DNA of 64,000 nt, taken from NCBI RefSeq assembly GCF_900130125.1, contig NZ_FQXY01000010.1, positions 558,001 through 622,000 of the forward strand, given 5' to 3'. The translations under genes and the position numbers were made by a program. The stretch is from Bacteroides congonensis (GTDB lineage Bacteria; Bacteroidota; Bacteroidia; Bacteroidales; Bacteroidaceae). The first letter of the stretch is position 1; each line of letters begins with the position of its first letter. Positions 35,188 through 44,251 of the stretch are shown piece by piece. The notes below the pieces were generated by a model. The model searched no databases. It had not been told where the DNA came from and saw nothing but the letters and a program-made list of their open reading frames with translations.

Positions 35188-36531
35188 TCACTTCTTCCGC
35201 AAATATTCATATCCGAAGCGGCAATACAGGCACTTTTTCTTGTCGCAGTATTCCTTTTGAAGTTGTATCAACGCCTGGCTATCCGCAGCAGAAGCTACCG
35301 ATAGTCCGGTGTTGCTCCACGAACGGATGATGTGGTTATCCTCTGCCTTCAACTCTTCCAGAAAACGGCCGGCACGTTCACACATCCGCTCGTCCGCTTT
35401 ATGCAAACCGTAGGTATACAGAAAAGGTATCACGGTATTTATGATAATCAAGTCCTTAGACCTCTCTCCTAGTGTTTTTTCTTTTTGTGGAGAAGTCCGT
35501 CCGAATAGATAATGGCTTTCCCAATAAGCGGAAGTGCGGGTAGCCAACAGTTCTCTTACTTCCGGCAATGTTTCGGCTTCCAACAGCCGAGAAAACAATT
35601 TATCCCCTTTCTGATAGAGATAAGCCAACTGTGCCAAGCGAATATGAGGAAAGTTTTCCGGGCGAAGGCGGAGAAAACGCCATAATGTAGCGTCCATCAC
35701 TCGGGTAATTTCAAACTTTCGCTGCAAATAACGGAACTCTTTGCAAAGGCGAACACTGTATTCGTCTTCCTGTTCTTTTTCCTGCTCTTTATTCTGCACT
35801 TTTTCCTGTTCCTTATTCTTTTCCTGACTCCTTTCCTTTTTCAGAAATGTATCTTCAAGCAATCCTGCCAAACCATAGAAAAAGGCTTCTATCTGAAACA
35901 AATCGTTGCGGTGCTTATCCATGGCACGAAACGGAAGCAAGCCCGCCCACGTTTCAAAAGCATCCCCATTCAGTCCGAAACCGAAATTGCGGGCGATGGT
36001 GATGAAGAAAGCATCCTCCCAGTTGTTGTTACAATGTTGAAGACGTTGTGATATTAGTTGAGCCTTTTGTTCTAATCGCTCTGTCTGCAAGGCTGTCAGC
36101 CAGGAATGGATGGTGAGTTTGGGCAGGGAAGCAAGGACAGGGTGGCAGGCGGGATACTGGTCGGCAGTGCAGAGCTCGTGATAATGGGCTTTCACCGTTT
36201 CGGGACAAGTCAATAGGAGTTGTGGAATCTGTTCGCCGTTAGTGCGGGCTATTTCTTCATCCGCCTCTCCCACTACATGGAGAATCACCGAGTCGTAAGC
36301 CTTGTCGCAATGATGTCCGTGGCGAAGCCAGTCCGAAGCATGGGCGTGTATTTCTATGTTTCCCACCCATAGGGTACCGTTTATTTTTAGTTTTGCATTG
36401 AAAAAGTCGGGGCCGGCGTTCGGGTTTTGAAGACCGGAATCAATAACTTCTACCGGTAAGCCCTTCGTGGTTTGCAGTACTTTCAGAGGAAATAATTTAT
36501 GTTTCCACACGTAGTGGAGAAGGTGTTCCAT
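35188..36531 (-). CDS. DUF2851 family cytoplasmic protein
   Basis: A 447-residue protein without signal peptide. The N-terminus MEHLLHYVWKHKLFPL, followed by VIDSGLQNPNAGPDFFNAKLKINGTLWVGNIEIHAHASDWLRHGHHCDKAYDSVILHVV in two blocks, is the DUF2851 signature; the NIEIH-A-DW-H-H-D residues look like a nuclease-type or metal-binding centre, which is speculative. The C-terminus has a CDKKKCLYCRFGY cluster of cysteines. A Glu/Gln/Lys-rich low-complexity insert (about 240-265, SQEKNKEQEKVQNKEQEKEQ) is odd and probably variable between strains. The promoter is divergent from that of dapB. Confidence 0.85.
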   Translation of the reverse strand: MEHLLHYVWKHKLFPLKVLQTTKGLPVEVIDSGLQNPNAGPDFFNAKLKINGTLWVGNIEIHAHASDWLRHGHHCDKAYDSVILHVVGEADEEIARTNGEQIPQLLLTCPETVKAHYHELCTADQYPACHPVLASLPKLTIHSWLTALQTERLEQKAQLISQRLQHCNNNWEDAFFITIARNFGFGLNGDAFETWAGLLPFRAMDKHRNDLFQIEAFFYGLAGLLEDTFLKKERSQEKNKEQEKVQNKEQEKEQEDEYSVRLCKEFRYLQRKFEITRVMDATLWRFLRLRPENFPHIRLAQLAYLYQKGDKLFSRLLEAETLPEVRELLATRTSAYWESHYLFGRTSPQKEKTLGERSKDLIIINTVIPFLYTYGLHKADERMCERAGRFLEELKAEDNHIIRSWSNTGLSVASAADSQALIQLQKEYCDKKKCLYCRFGYEYLRKK

Positions 36532-36556
36532 GTTAACAAGACGTTAATGTGCGCTG

Positions 36557-36564
36557 CAAATGTA
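36557..36564 (-). promoter_or_regulatory. Candidate -7 box for the DUF2851 gene
   Basis: Minus-strand TACATTTG fits TAnnTTTG, 26 bp before the DUF2851 start; it is back to back with the dapB box at 36575. Confidence 0.5.
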
Positions 36565-36574
36565 ATAAAAATCT

Positions 36575-36582
36575 TATCTTTG
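36575..36582 (+). promoter_or_regulatory. Candidate -7 box for the dapB-lepB operon
   Basis: TATCTTTG, 33 bp before the dapB ATG at 36615, is a full consensus match. Confidence 0.65.
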
Positions 36583-36614
36583 CGACTATTATTTTGAATA
36601 TAAGTCAGAAAACA

Positions 36615-37379
36615 ATGAAAATAGCACTAATCGGTTACGGAAAAATGGGCAAGGAGATAGAAAAGGTTGCCCGTAGTCGCGGACATGAAATCGTCTGCAT
36701 CATTGATGTCAATAATCAGGATGACTTCGAGTCGGAAGCGTTCAAATCTGCCGATGTAGCCATAGAATTTACCAATCCGATGGTAGCTTACAGTAATTAT
36801 ATAAAGGCTTTCAAGGCCGGAGTGAAACTGGTATCAGGCAGCACCGGATGGATGGAAGAGCATGGCGAAGAAATCAAGAAACTTTGTACGGAAGGCGGAA
36901 AGACACTTTTCTGGTCGTCCAATTTCAGCCTGGGAGTAACCATTTTCTCTGCACTGAACAAGTATCTGGCAAAGATAATGAACCAGTTCCCCGCTTATGA
37001 TGTCACGATGAGCGAAACACATCATATCCACAAGTTGGATGCTCCCAGCGGAACAGCTATCACACTAGCTGAAGGTATCCTGCAGAATCTTGACCGCAAG
37101 GACAAATGGGTGAAAGGAACATTCGCAGCACCGGACGGCACCGTCAGCGGAACCAACGATTGCGCAGCCGACGAACTTCCTATCGCCTCTATCCGTGAAG
37201 GAGAAGTTTTTGGTCTTCATTCCGTTCGCTATGAGTCCGATGTAGACAGCATAACTATCACGCATGATGCCAAGAGCCGTGGCGGATTTGTATTGGGAGC
37301 CGTATTGGCTGCCGAATATACAGCCCAACACGAAGGCTACCTGGGTATGAGTGATTTATTCCCGTTCCTGAACGACTAA
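36615..37379 (+). CDS. dapB: 4-hydroxy-tetrahydrodipicolinate reductase
   Basis: A 254-residue cytoplasmic enzyme of lysine and meso-diaminopimelate synthesis; it reduces hydroxy-tetrahydrodipicolinate with NAD(P)H. The ATG at 36615 gives the Rossmann start MKIALIGYGKMGKEI; an upstream in-frame extension has no support. The catalytic/substrate loop ETHHIHKLDAPSGTA and the earlier SGSTGW and SSNFSLGV motifs are present. Length is a little under the E. coli enzyme. It leads a likely operon with two signal peptidase genes and a WbqC-family gene, 34 bp ahead of lepB. Confidence 0.96.
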   Translation: MKIALIGYGKMGKEIEKVARSRGHEIVCIIDVNNQDDFESEAFKSADVAIEFTNPMVAYSNYIKAFKAGVKLVSGSTGWMEEHGEEIKKLCTEGGKTLFWSSNFSLGVTIFSALNKYLAKIMNQFPAYDVTMSETHHIHKLDAPSGTAITLAEGILQNLDRKDKWVKGTFAAPDGTVSGTNDCAADELPIASIREGEVFGLHSVRYESDVDSITITHDAKSRGGFVLGAVLAAEYTAQHEGYLGMSDLFPFLND

Positions 37380-37413
37380 ATTTAAGAACCTAGTTCTAAA
37401 TAAATATATCATT

Positions 37414-38898
37414 ATGAGACAAGCCACACGCGCACAATGGATTAAATGCGCCATTGCTATCCTACTTTATCTCGTTTTCCTGCTTTGGGTACGAAGCTGG
37501 TGGGGATTGATTGTTGTTCCTTTTATTTTCGATATTTATATTACCAAGAAAATACCCTGGTCTTTTTGGAAGAAGTCGAAGAATACGACCGTCCGCAGCG
37601 TTATGAGCTGGGTAGATGCCATCGTCTTTGCGTTGGTCGCCGTTTACTTCGTCAATATCTATATCTTCCAGAATTATCAGATTCCTTCTTCTTCTTTGGA
37701 AAAGTCATTGCTGGTAGGCGACTTCCTGTATGTGAGCAAGATGAGTTACGGGCCACGTGTACCAAACACTCCGCTTTCCATGCCACTGGCACAACATACA
37801 CTGCCGCTCGTCAATACCAAATCATATATTGAATGGCCGCAATGGAAATACAAACGGGTTCCGGGATTCGGCAAGGTGAAGCTGAATGACATTGTCGTAT
37901 TCAACTTCCCGGCAGGCGATACGGTAGCTGTCAATTATCAGCAGACTACGGACTTCTATACACTGGCTTACGGCGAAGGACAACGTATCTACCCCAAACA
38001 GATTGAAATGGACAGCCTGACCCGCGCACAGCAACGTGCCATTTATGATTTGTACTATGCTGCCGGACGGAAGCAGATTATGAGTAATCCACGCAGCTAC
38101 GGAGAAGTTTTATGGCGTCCGGTAGACCGCCGCGAGAATTACGTAAAACGTTGTGTAGGTCTGCCCGGTGACACGCTTCAGATTGTAGAGGGTCAGGTGA
38201 TGATTGACGGCAAAGCCATCGAGAATCCCGAAAACCTGCAATTCAACTATTTCGTACAGACTACCGGCCCGTACATTCCGGAAGATATGCTCCGCGAACT
38301 GGGCATCAGCAAGGACGACACCATGCTGATTGAAGATTCGGGTTGGGAAAACGGATTGCTTGAAATGGGACTGGACAGCCGGAACGCACAAGGCAGACTA
38401 AACCCCGTATATCATCTCCCTCTGACCAAGAAGATGTATGAAACCCTGACAGGCAATAAGAAACTTATCAGCAAAATCGTAATGGAACCGGAAGATTATG
38501 CAGGACAAATGTATCCGCTGAATCTTTATACCAAGTGGAACCGCAACAACTACGGCCCTATCTGGATTCCTGCCAAGGGAGCCACCATTACGCTTACAGA
38601 AGACAACCTTCCTATCTACGAACGTTGTATCGTAGCTTACGAAGGCAACAAACTGGAAATCAAGCCTGACGGCATCTACATCAACGGCGAAAAGACCGAC
38701 CAATACACCTTTAAGATGGATTATTACTGGATGATGGGTGACAACCGTCACAACTCTGCCGACTCCCGTTACTGGGGCTTCGTTCCCGAAGACCACGTAG
38801 TAGGTAAACCTATTGTTGTATGGCTATCACTTGACAAAGACCGCGGATGGTTTGACGGCAAGATTCGTTGGAACCGCCTGTTCAAGTGGGTAGACTAA
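37414..38898 (+). CDS. lepB: Signal peptidase I (catalytic dyad present)
   Basis: A 494-residue inner-membrane peptidase that removes signal peptides from exported proteins. Hydrophobic segments lie at about 10-45 and 63-86, then the periplasmic S26 domain. The nucleophile is Ser94 in the IPSSSLEKSLLVGDFLYVSK box, aligned with the E. coli SGSM box, and the general base is Lys245 in ENYVKRCVGLPGD. The late MMGDNRHNSADSRYWGFVPEDHVVGK box is intact. It is longer than E. coli LepB through inserts between the boxes (about 110-235 and 255-400), as usual in Bacteroidetes. It lies downstream of dapB and 88 bp before a catalytically altered paralogue. Confidence 0.95.
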   Translation: MRQATRAQWIKCAIAILLYLVFLLWVRSWWGLIVVPFIFDIYITKKIPWSFWKKSKNTTVRSVMSWVDAIVFALVAVYFVNIYIFQNYQIPSSSLEKSLLVGDFLYVSKMSYGPRVPNTPLSMPLAQHTLPLVNTKSYIEWPQWKYKRVPGFGKVKLNDIVVFNFPAGDTVAVNYQQTTDFYTLAYGEGQRIYPKQIEMDSLTRAQQRAIYDLYYAAGRKQIMSNPRSYGEVLWRPVDRRENYVKRCVGLPGDTLQIVEGQVMIDGKAIENPENLQFNYFVQTTGPYIPEDMLRELGISKDDTMLIEDSGWENGLLEMGLDSRNAQGRLNPVYHLPLTKKMYETLTGNKKLISKIVMEPEDYAGQMYPLNLYTKWNRNNYGPIWIPAKGATITLTEDNLPIYERCIVAYEGNKLEIKPDGIYINGEKTDQYTFKMDYYWMMGDNRHNSADSRYWGFVPEDHVVGKPIVVWLSLDKDRGWFDGKIRWNRLFKWVD

Positions 38899-38986
38899 GC
38901 AGATTCCAGGTTTTAGACGCGTCTGAAATCCCCGATAAAGAGTCCGGCTTTCCCGTGGATAAACGTATATACGAGATTAGAGTAAT

Positions 38987-39928
38987 ATGATAAACTTTCG
39001 TAAATACAAATGGATACTAGCATTTGCCGGAGCAGTAGTCGTCGTGCTTCTGCTCCGTGGATTTGCTTTTACGTCCTGCCTTATCCCTTCCACCGGCATG
39101 GAGAACTCCATTTTCCAGGGCGAGCGTATCTTAGTCAATAAATGGAGCTACGGACCGCGTGTTCCTTTTATGACACTTTTTTCTTATCATCGCTGGGGTG
39201 AACGTCCCGTGCAACAGCAAGACATCGTTGTATTCAATAACCCTGCCGGTATCCGCCAACCGGTCATCGACCGCCGTGAAGTCTATATCAGCCGTTGTAT
39301 CGGCGTTCCGGGTGACACCTTACTGGTAGATTCCCTTTTCTCCGCCACTTCTCCCGAATCGAAACTCAACCCCGACAAGAAAAGGCTCTATGCCTACCCT
39401 GTCGCCAAAGAAAATTTGATTACTTCACTCATGCACACACTGTCCATCACCGACGACGGACTGATGGGAAGCAATGACAGCACTCATGTACGCAGTTTCA
39501 GCCGATATGAATATTACCTGTTGGAACAGGCGATGAACGGGCAAAACTGGATACAACCCTTATCGCGGAAAAAAGACACTGAGCTGAAACCGCTGATTAT
39601 CCCCGGCAAAGGGAAATATATCCGGGTATATCCCTGGAATATCACCTTACTGCGGAATACGCTCGTAATGCATGAGGGCAAACAGGCGGAAATAAAGAAC
39701 GATACGCTATACGTAGACGGAAAGCCTGCACAACATTGTTATTTCACTAAAGATTACTATTGGATGGGATCAAACAATACCATCAACTTATCCGATTCGC
39801 GCCTGTTCGGATTCGTCCCGCAAGACCATATCATCGGGAAAGCCTCTGTCATTTGGTTTTCCAAGGAGAAAGGGACAGGCTTGTTTGACGGATACCGATG
39901 GAACCGCTTCTTCAGAGCGGTAAAATAA
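38987..39928 (+). CDS. Signal peptidase I paralogue lacking both catalytic residues
   Basis: A 313-residue S26-family protein with one N-terminal membrane segment (about 9-27). The box order matches lepB: IPSTGMENSIFQGERILVNKWSYGPRVP, then REVYISRCIGVPGDTLL, then YYWMGSNNTINLSDSRLFGFVPQDHIIGK. At the nucleophile position it has Gly37 (STGM instead of SSSL), and at the general-base position Ser102 (ISRC instead of VKRC). The frame is intact and other conserved parts are kept, so it is a maintained pseudoenzyme and not a decayed gene. Staphylococcal SpsA is a known parallel. It may partner the active enzyme next door. A shifted nucleophile (Ser35) cannot be excluded. Confidence 0.88.
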   Translation: MINFRKYKWILAFAGAVVVVLLLRGFAFTSCLIPSTGMENSIFQGERILVNKWSYGPRVPFMTLFSYHRWGERPVQQQDIVVFNNPAGIRQPVIDRREVYISRCIGVPGDTLLVDSLFSATSPESKLNPDKKRLYAYPVAKENLITSLMHTLSITDDGLMGSNDSTHVRSFSRYEYYLLEQAMNGQNWIQPLSRKKDTELKPLIIPGKGKYIRVYPWNITLLRNTLVMHEGKQAEIKNDTLYVDGKPAQHCYFTKDYYWMGSNNTINLSDSRLFGFVPQDHIIGKASVIWFSKEKGTGLFDGYRWNRFFRAVK

Positions 39929-39948
39929 AAGATGCCCGAACGCATAAA

Positions 39949-40581
39949 ATGAAAGAAATGAAAACAGCTTATTTATCTTCAGCATATCTCGCTCCTGTTG
40001 AGTATTATACAAAATTACTAGCTTACGACAAAGTATTCGTAGAGCAGCACGACCACTATATCAAGCAGACCTACCGCAACCGTTGCACGATTGCCGGCCC
40101 CGGCGGAGAGTTAGCCCTTTCCATTCCGACCGTAAAGCCTGATACACTGAAATGTCCGATGAAAGACATTCGCATCTCCGACCATGGAAACTGGAGACAC
40201 TTGCATTGGAACGCGATTGAATCCGCTTACAACAGCACTCCTTTCTTTGAATACTACAAAGATGATTTCCGCCCTTTCTACGAAAAGAAATATGAGTTTT
40301 TAGTCGATTTCAACGAGGAGCTTTGCCGATTGGTCTGCGAGCTGATAGATATTCATCCCGATATGGAACGTACTTCCGAATATAAAATGGAGTTCACTGC
40401 CGAAGAAACCGATTTCCGGGAGATTATCCATCCTAAGAAAGATTTCCGGACAGCGGACACTGAGTTTGTTCCACAGCCTTATTATCAAGTATTCGAGTCC
40501 AAACTGGGCTTTCTTCCCAATCTGAGTATTATAGACTTGTTGTTTAATATGGGGCCGGAAAGCGTTCTGATATTAAAATAA
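39949..40581 (+). CDS. WbqC-family protein
   Basis: About 210 residues from the ATG at 39949 (MKEMKTAYLSS; the next ATG three codons on is also possible). The family start AYLSSAYLAPVEYYTKLLAYDKVFVEQHDHYIKQTYRNRCTI, the LSIPT and WRHLHWNAIESAYNSTPFFEYYKDD segments and a C-terminal LSIIDLLFNMGPES all fit WbqC. These proteins occur in O-antigen and sugar-modification gene sets, probably with a role in transfer or amide formation; the exact reaction here is unknown. It is the last gene of the dapB-lepB operon, before a strong terminator. Confidence 0.88.
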   Translation: MKEMKTAYLSSAYLAPVEYYTKLLAYDKVFVEQHDHYIKQTYRNRCTIAGPGGELALSIPTVKPDTLKCPMKDIRISDHGNWRHLHWNAIESAYNSTPFFEYYKDDFRPFYEKKYEFLVDFNEELCRLVCELIDIHPDMERTSEYKMEFTAEETDFREIIHPKKDFRTADTEFVPQPYYQVFESKLGFLPNLSIIDLLFNMGPESVLILK

Positions 40582-40609
40582 GAGAAGAACATTATCTATT
40601 ATAACGATA

Positions 40610-40663
40610 TTCGCTGTATGGTACTGTAATGCAACAATTACAAAAACAGTACCATACAGCGAA
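40610..40663. terminator. Strong hairpin between convergent genes
   Basis: An 18-bp perfect inverted repeat (40610-40627 and 40646-40663, core CGCTGTATGGTACTG) with an 18-nt loop lies between the WbqC-family stop and the convergent thioredoxin-domain gene stop. Confidence 0.8.
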
Positions 40664-40698
40664 TTATCATTTAATAAAACTCAAAAGTATGAAGTGTC

Positions 40699-42864
40699 CT
40701 ATTGGAGTTCCAACTGCAATATTTCTTCCAAACTTGGGTTCTGGCTAATAATAACCCCTTGCGGATCAATAACGAATAAAGTCGGCACACTCGTAACCTT
40801 ATAAGCGGCAGCAATCTCATTGGTGCGGAACGGCTTCAGGTCACAGGTATTTGCCCAAACAATCCCGTCCTCACGAGTAGCCTTTTCCCATTGCTCCCGC
40901 TTCTCGTCCAGGCTAATACTACATACGATAATCCCTTTCTTTTGTAGTTTAGGATATACTTCTTTCAACTCCTTCATCTTCGCACGGCAAGGACGACACC
41001 AGGAAGCCCAGAAATCAAGCAATAGATATTTTCCTTTAAAATCACTAAGCTTCACCGTGTTACCGGCCATATCCTTCGTGACAAAATCGGGAGCTTTCTT
41101 ATTTTGAATCCACTTATCCGCCGCTTCCTGATATTTCTTCTTAAAAGATCGCCAAGGATATGAATAAGCATATCTGACCGTATCCACCAATTCGTAGACT
41201 TCTTTTAAAGTTGTATAATCATTTGTCAACAGTTCGCCTGCCGTAAGCATTGCCACAAAACTCTTCGGGTATTTTTTTATAAATGAAAGTTTTGCTTCCT
41301 GGCTCTTTCCCCAATGAATGCTCATTTGTTTTTGCAGTTGTTCCGCCTCTGCATCCTTTTCTTGTTCTTTCAGTTTAGTATAGCGGTTTGCAAGAGCTTC
41401 CGTCTGTTTCTCTATCGGATTTGTCACGGCTAGAAGCTCATTCATCAACAACTGTTCCTTACCGTCTGGTGTCGTAACAACAAAATTACGGCCTTCATTA
41501 ATATCCACCAGATAATGACCACCAGGTTCTACACAGACATAAGCATCAAAACCAAACGGGCGCGCCATCAACCGATATTGGTCTGCATGAGAAATGTTCC
41601 CCTTGAAAGAAAACGAAGTTCCGTCCACTTGCAAAGAATCCAATTTGGTAAATCGGTCTTTCACACAGGTAAGAAAAACTTTGCCTTTATACGGCTTAGA
41701 AAGCCTCACTGAGATTTCGAATGGCTTGCTATCCATATATTCACTTACTTTCCGACACAATTCTTCACCACGTAATTGTCTCGCAAGAATTTTCCCGTCA
41801 GGTCCGATCAGAATAATAAAAGGAATTCCATTATAATTATAAAGTTTACCTGTCGTCATAGACGGATCCCACAACTGCAAATATCCCAGTTGCTCTTCCT
41901 CGATAGCTTTCCGCCATTTGCTCTCATCCTTGTCGATAGACACACCCAGCACCTGCAACCCCTTATCTTTATACTCAGAACAGATCTTCTTCACATTCGG
42001 AATCTCCTTCCGGCAAGGTCCGCACCAGGATGCCCAGAAATCAATCAGCACATATCGACCTCTCAATGAAGACAGTTTCACAAGATTCCCCTGAGCGTCT
42101 TTCAGTTCAAAATCCGGTGCGACAGAGCCGACTTCACTTCCTTTCATCAAACGCAATCTTTCCTGCAGCTCCTTTGCATAATAATTGCGTTGTATAAAAT
42201 CCACATCAAATTTCTGCAACACATTCTCGATGGCAGCTTCCGTCTCCATCGGAACAGAAGAATACACTATCAAAAACAGCGCATCGCTCTTTTTATTGGA
42301 CGGTATCATATCCAGGAACGACTGAGACAGCTTTCCATACAACATCTGCAAAGAATCTGAAAGGTTTTTCAATTTAGCCAGATTCTCTTCGGTTTTCGAT
42401 ACCGTATTATATGTATTGAAAGCTTCATTGTAAAGTGCGCCGACCTCCAATACCTTATCTTGATAAGGATTACTCCGGTACAAAGCATCATATTCATCCA
42501 TAGCCGCCGAATTCTTCACCGAAACCCTCTTCAGATTCTTATCTTTAATCTCCGCTTTTACTTCCAAAGCATCATTATCGATGAAGAAATAAAAATAAGG
42601 TATATTCATGGCAGGTCCCAGTTTCCCCAACGAAGGAACATAGAGATAATACACACGCCCGTCCCCCTTCACGACATCTGCCCGCATGGAGAACTTATTG
42701 CCTTTTCCCTTTACACGCATTACCTCGTTCCTGTCAGCATTCAACAGAGCTACTTCCGCTCCGTTCAAACCTTCAATCTCTCCGGAGAGCTTCACCGGAG
42801 ACGTCTGGGCATACAAAGCCCAGACAAATAAATACATAAATGCAATAACTATGGATCTTTTCAT
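40699..42864 (-). CDS. Exported protein with two TlpA-like thioredoxin domains
   Basis: A 721-residue exported protein (signal peptide to about 20, WALYAQ). The order is DUF4369-like sandwich (about 22-110), helical linker, TlpA/AhpC-type thioredoxin domain (about 245-380, Cys281-Gly-Pro-Cys284 in WASWCGPCRKE), second sandwich (about 385-460), helices, and a second thioredoxin domain (about 590-715, Cys623-Arg-Pro-Cys626 in WASWCRPCRAK). The duplicated plan suggests an internal duplication. Its start overlaps the SusD stop by 4 bp, so it is coupled to the SusCD operon and probably exchanges disulfides on an envelope partner or imported ligand. This role is inferred. Confidence 0.85.
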   Translation of the reverse strand: MKRSIVIAFMYLFVWALYAQTSPVKLSGEIEGLNGAEVALLNADRNEVMRVKGKGNKFSMRADVVKGDGRVYYLYVPSLGKLGPAMNIPYFYFFIDNDALEVKAEIKDKNLKRVSVKNSAAMDEYDALYRSNPYQDKVLEVGALYNEAFNTYNTVSKTEENLAKLKNLSDSLQMLYGKLSQSFLDMIPSNKKSDALFLIVYSSVPMETEAAIENVLQKFDVDFIQRNYYAKELQERLRLMKGSEVGSVAPDFELKDAQGNLVKLSSLRGRYVLIDFWASWCGPCRKEIPNVKKICSEYKDKGLQVLGVSIDKDESKWRKAIEEEQLGYLQLWDPSMTTGKLYNYNGIPFIILIGPDGKILARQLRGEELCRKVSEYMDSKPFEISVRLSKPYKGKVFLTCVKDRFTKLDSLQVDGTSFSFKGNISHADQYRLMARPFGFDAYVCVEPGGHYLVDINEGRNFVVTTPDGKEQLLMNELLAVTNPIEKQTEALANRYTKLKEQEKDAEAEQLQKQMSIHWGKSQEAKLSFIKKYPKSFVAMLTAGELLTNDYTTLKEVYELVDTVRYAYSYPWRSFKKKYQEAADKWIQNKKAPDFVTKDMAGNTVKLSDFKGKYLLLDFWASWCRPCRAKMKELKEVYPKLQKKGIIVCSISLDEKREQWEKATREDGIVWANTCDLKPFRTNEIAAAYKVTSVPTLFVIDPQGVIISQNPSLEEILQLELQ

Positions 42865-44231
42865 TGTTTACGGTCATTAGGAATAATATTCGGATTTAAT
42901 GAGAGCACCTGCGGCGGGATAGGGAATACATAAAGCTTTGAATCAGGCTCCAATTTATAATCCACTTCATTGAGTGTACGAACCAAAGTTTTAGTATAAC
43001 GTCCTTCTTTAGCCAAACGCTTCATATCCAACCAGCGCAGACCGCTCAAAGCCAGTTCCCGACGGCGTTCGGCCAAAACGATAGAAAGTAAGTCCGGTCC
43101 GTCAGCTTTTGTAAGCGGTGTATAGTCCTCTGTCTTGAAACGCATGACACGCAGATTATTTAAAATATCCAATGCTTTCGCATCATTCTTACGGGCTAAC
43201 GCTTCCGCTTCAATCAACATCATCTCAGGAACAGTAAAACTATAATCCAAATCTTGAAGAAAACGGTAACGTCCGTCTTCCCAGATATTCCCCCTACGGT
43301 CACGGTTCGTAAACCAGAACTTAAAACGTAAATCCGCCGCTCCATACATGGCCTGCAGATCATCGCTTATACAATAACTGGTAAGCATACTATTGAAGCC
43401 AGTTTCCTGAAACCATATTTTTTCCGGTGATTCGCGATAATTAAGAGGTTTATTGATTATTCCGACAAAAGGCATCTCTTCACTCATGAAGCTCCAGGTA
43501 CGCATATCGTTCAACGCACTGTTTTTGCCCAAAGCAAGTTTCGCTTGTTCTGCGGCCTTATCATACTCACACATATAAAAGTAAATACGAGCTTTCAAAG
43601 CATACACCGCCGCTTTATTCGGACGGTATCCGTTAGCAGCATCTTCGGGCAGTAATGTTTCGGCATTTTTCAGGTCATCCCATATCGCATTTGTTACCTG
43701 TTCAACCGTAGCTCGACTATATTTTGCCTCCAAATCCGGAACCTGGGCTAAAGGTACACTCAAATCCGTTGATGCAGTACCAGCCTGATATGCAGGAGCA
43801 TACAAGCTCTGTAAATACCAATTATAATAAGCACGCCAGCATTTCGCCTCTGCCAATATAGCCGCCTTTTCTTCCGGCGTTCCTTCCGTGGAGTCCATCA
43901 CATATTGAACGACCACGTTCATCTTATACATCTGCTCATAAGGTGTATTCCATGACGGATCCTTTTCATTTTCCTTATAGAAATCTTCCATCCAGTAATA
44001 AGCTTTTCCGGCAGACGAATTCCCATTCAAGTCTTTGTTAAAGACATCATCCGAACAGACATTTGCCATTGGATAGGCAACACTGGAAGCTGTCACATCA
44101 ATAATCATGCTTTTGAAATCATCCATTGTCGTAGGAATTACCTTACCTTTAGGAACAGTATCGATAAAATCATCACATGCAGCTAATAATACCATAGCCA
44201 CAACAACTATCATCAATTCTATTTTCTTCAT
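42861..44231 (-). CDS. SusD-like lipoprotein of the ECF-controlled locus
   Basis: A 456-residue SusD/RagB lipoprotein (lipobox LLAAC, Cys19). The TPR-like N-terminal part has AEAKCWRAYYNWYLQSLYAPAY; the C-terminal part has MLIEAEALARKNDAKALDILNNLR and the ERRRELALSGLRWLDMKRL signature, and it ends in VFPIPPQVLSLNPNIIPN. It binds the substrate for the SusC transporter upstream, 21 bp away. No carbohydrate enzyme is next to it, so the ligand is open. It overlaps the thioredoxin gene by 4 bp. Confidence 0.93.
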   Translation of the reverse strand: MKKIELMIVVVAMVLLAACDDFIDTVPKGKVIPTTMDDFKSMIIDVTASSVAYPMANVCSDDVFNKDLNGNSSAGKAYYWMEDFYKENEKDPSWNTPYEQMYKMNVVVQYVMDSTEGTPEEKAAILAEAKCWRAYYNWYLQSLYAPAYQAGTASTDLSVPLAQVPDLEAKYSRATVEQVTNAIWDDLKNAETLLPEDAANGYRPNKAAVYALKARIYFYMCEYDKAAEQAKLALGKNSALNDMRTWSFMSEEMPFVGIINKPLNYRESPEKIWFQETGFNSMLTSYCISDDLQAMYGAADLRFKFWFTNRDRRGNIWEDGRYRFLQDLDYSFTVPEMMLIEAEALARKNDAKALDILNNLRVMRFKTEDYTPLTKADGPDLLSIVLAERRRELALSGLRWLDMKRLAKEGRYTKTLVRTLNEVDYKLEPDSKLYVFPIPPQVLSLNPNIIPNDRKQ

Positions 44232-44251
44232 ATTTCTATTGATATATTTTG

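Noticed and set aside
38987..39928. Treating the second signal peptidase as a pseudogene
   Set aside because: The frame is complete and non-catalytic boxes are conserved; only the two catalytic residues differ, so it was kept as a CDS.
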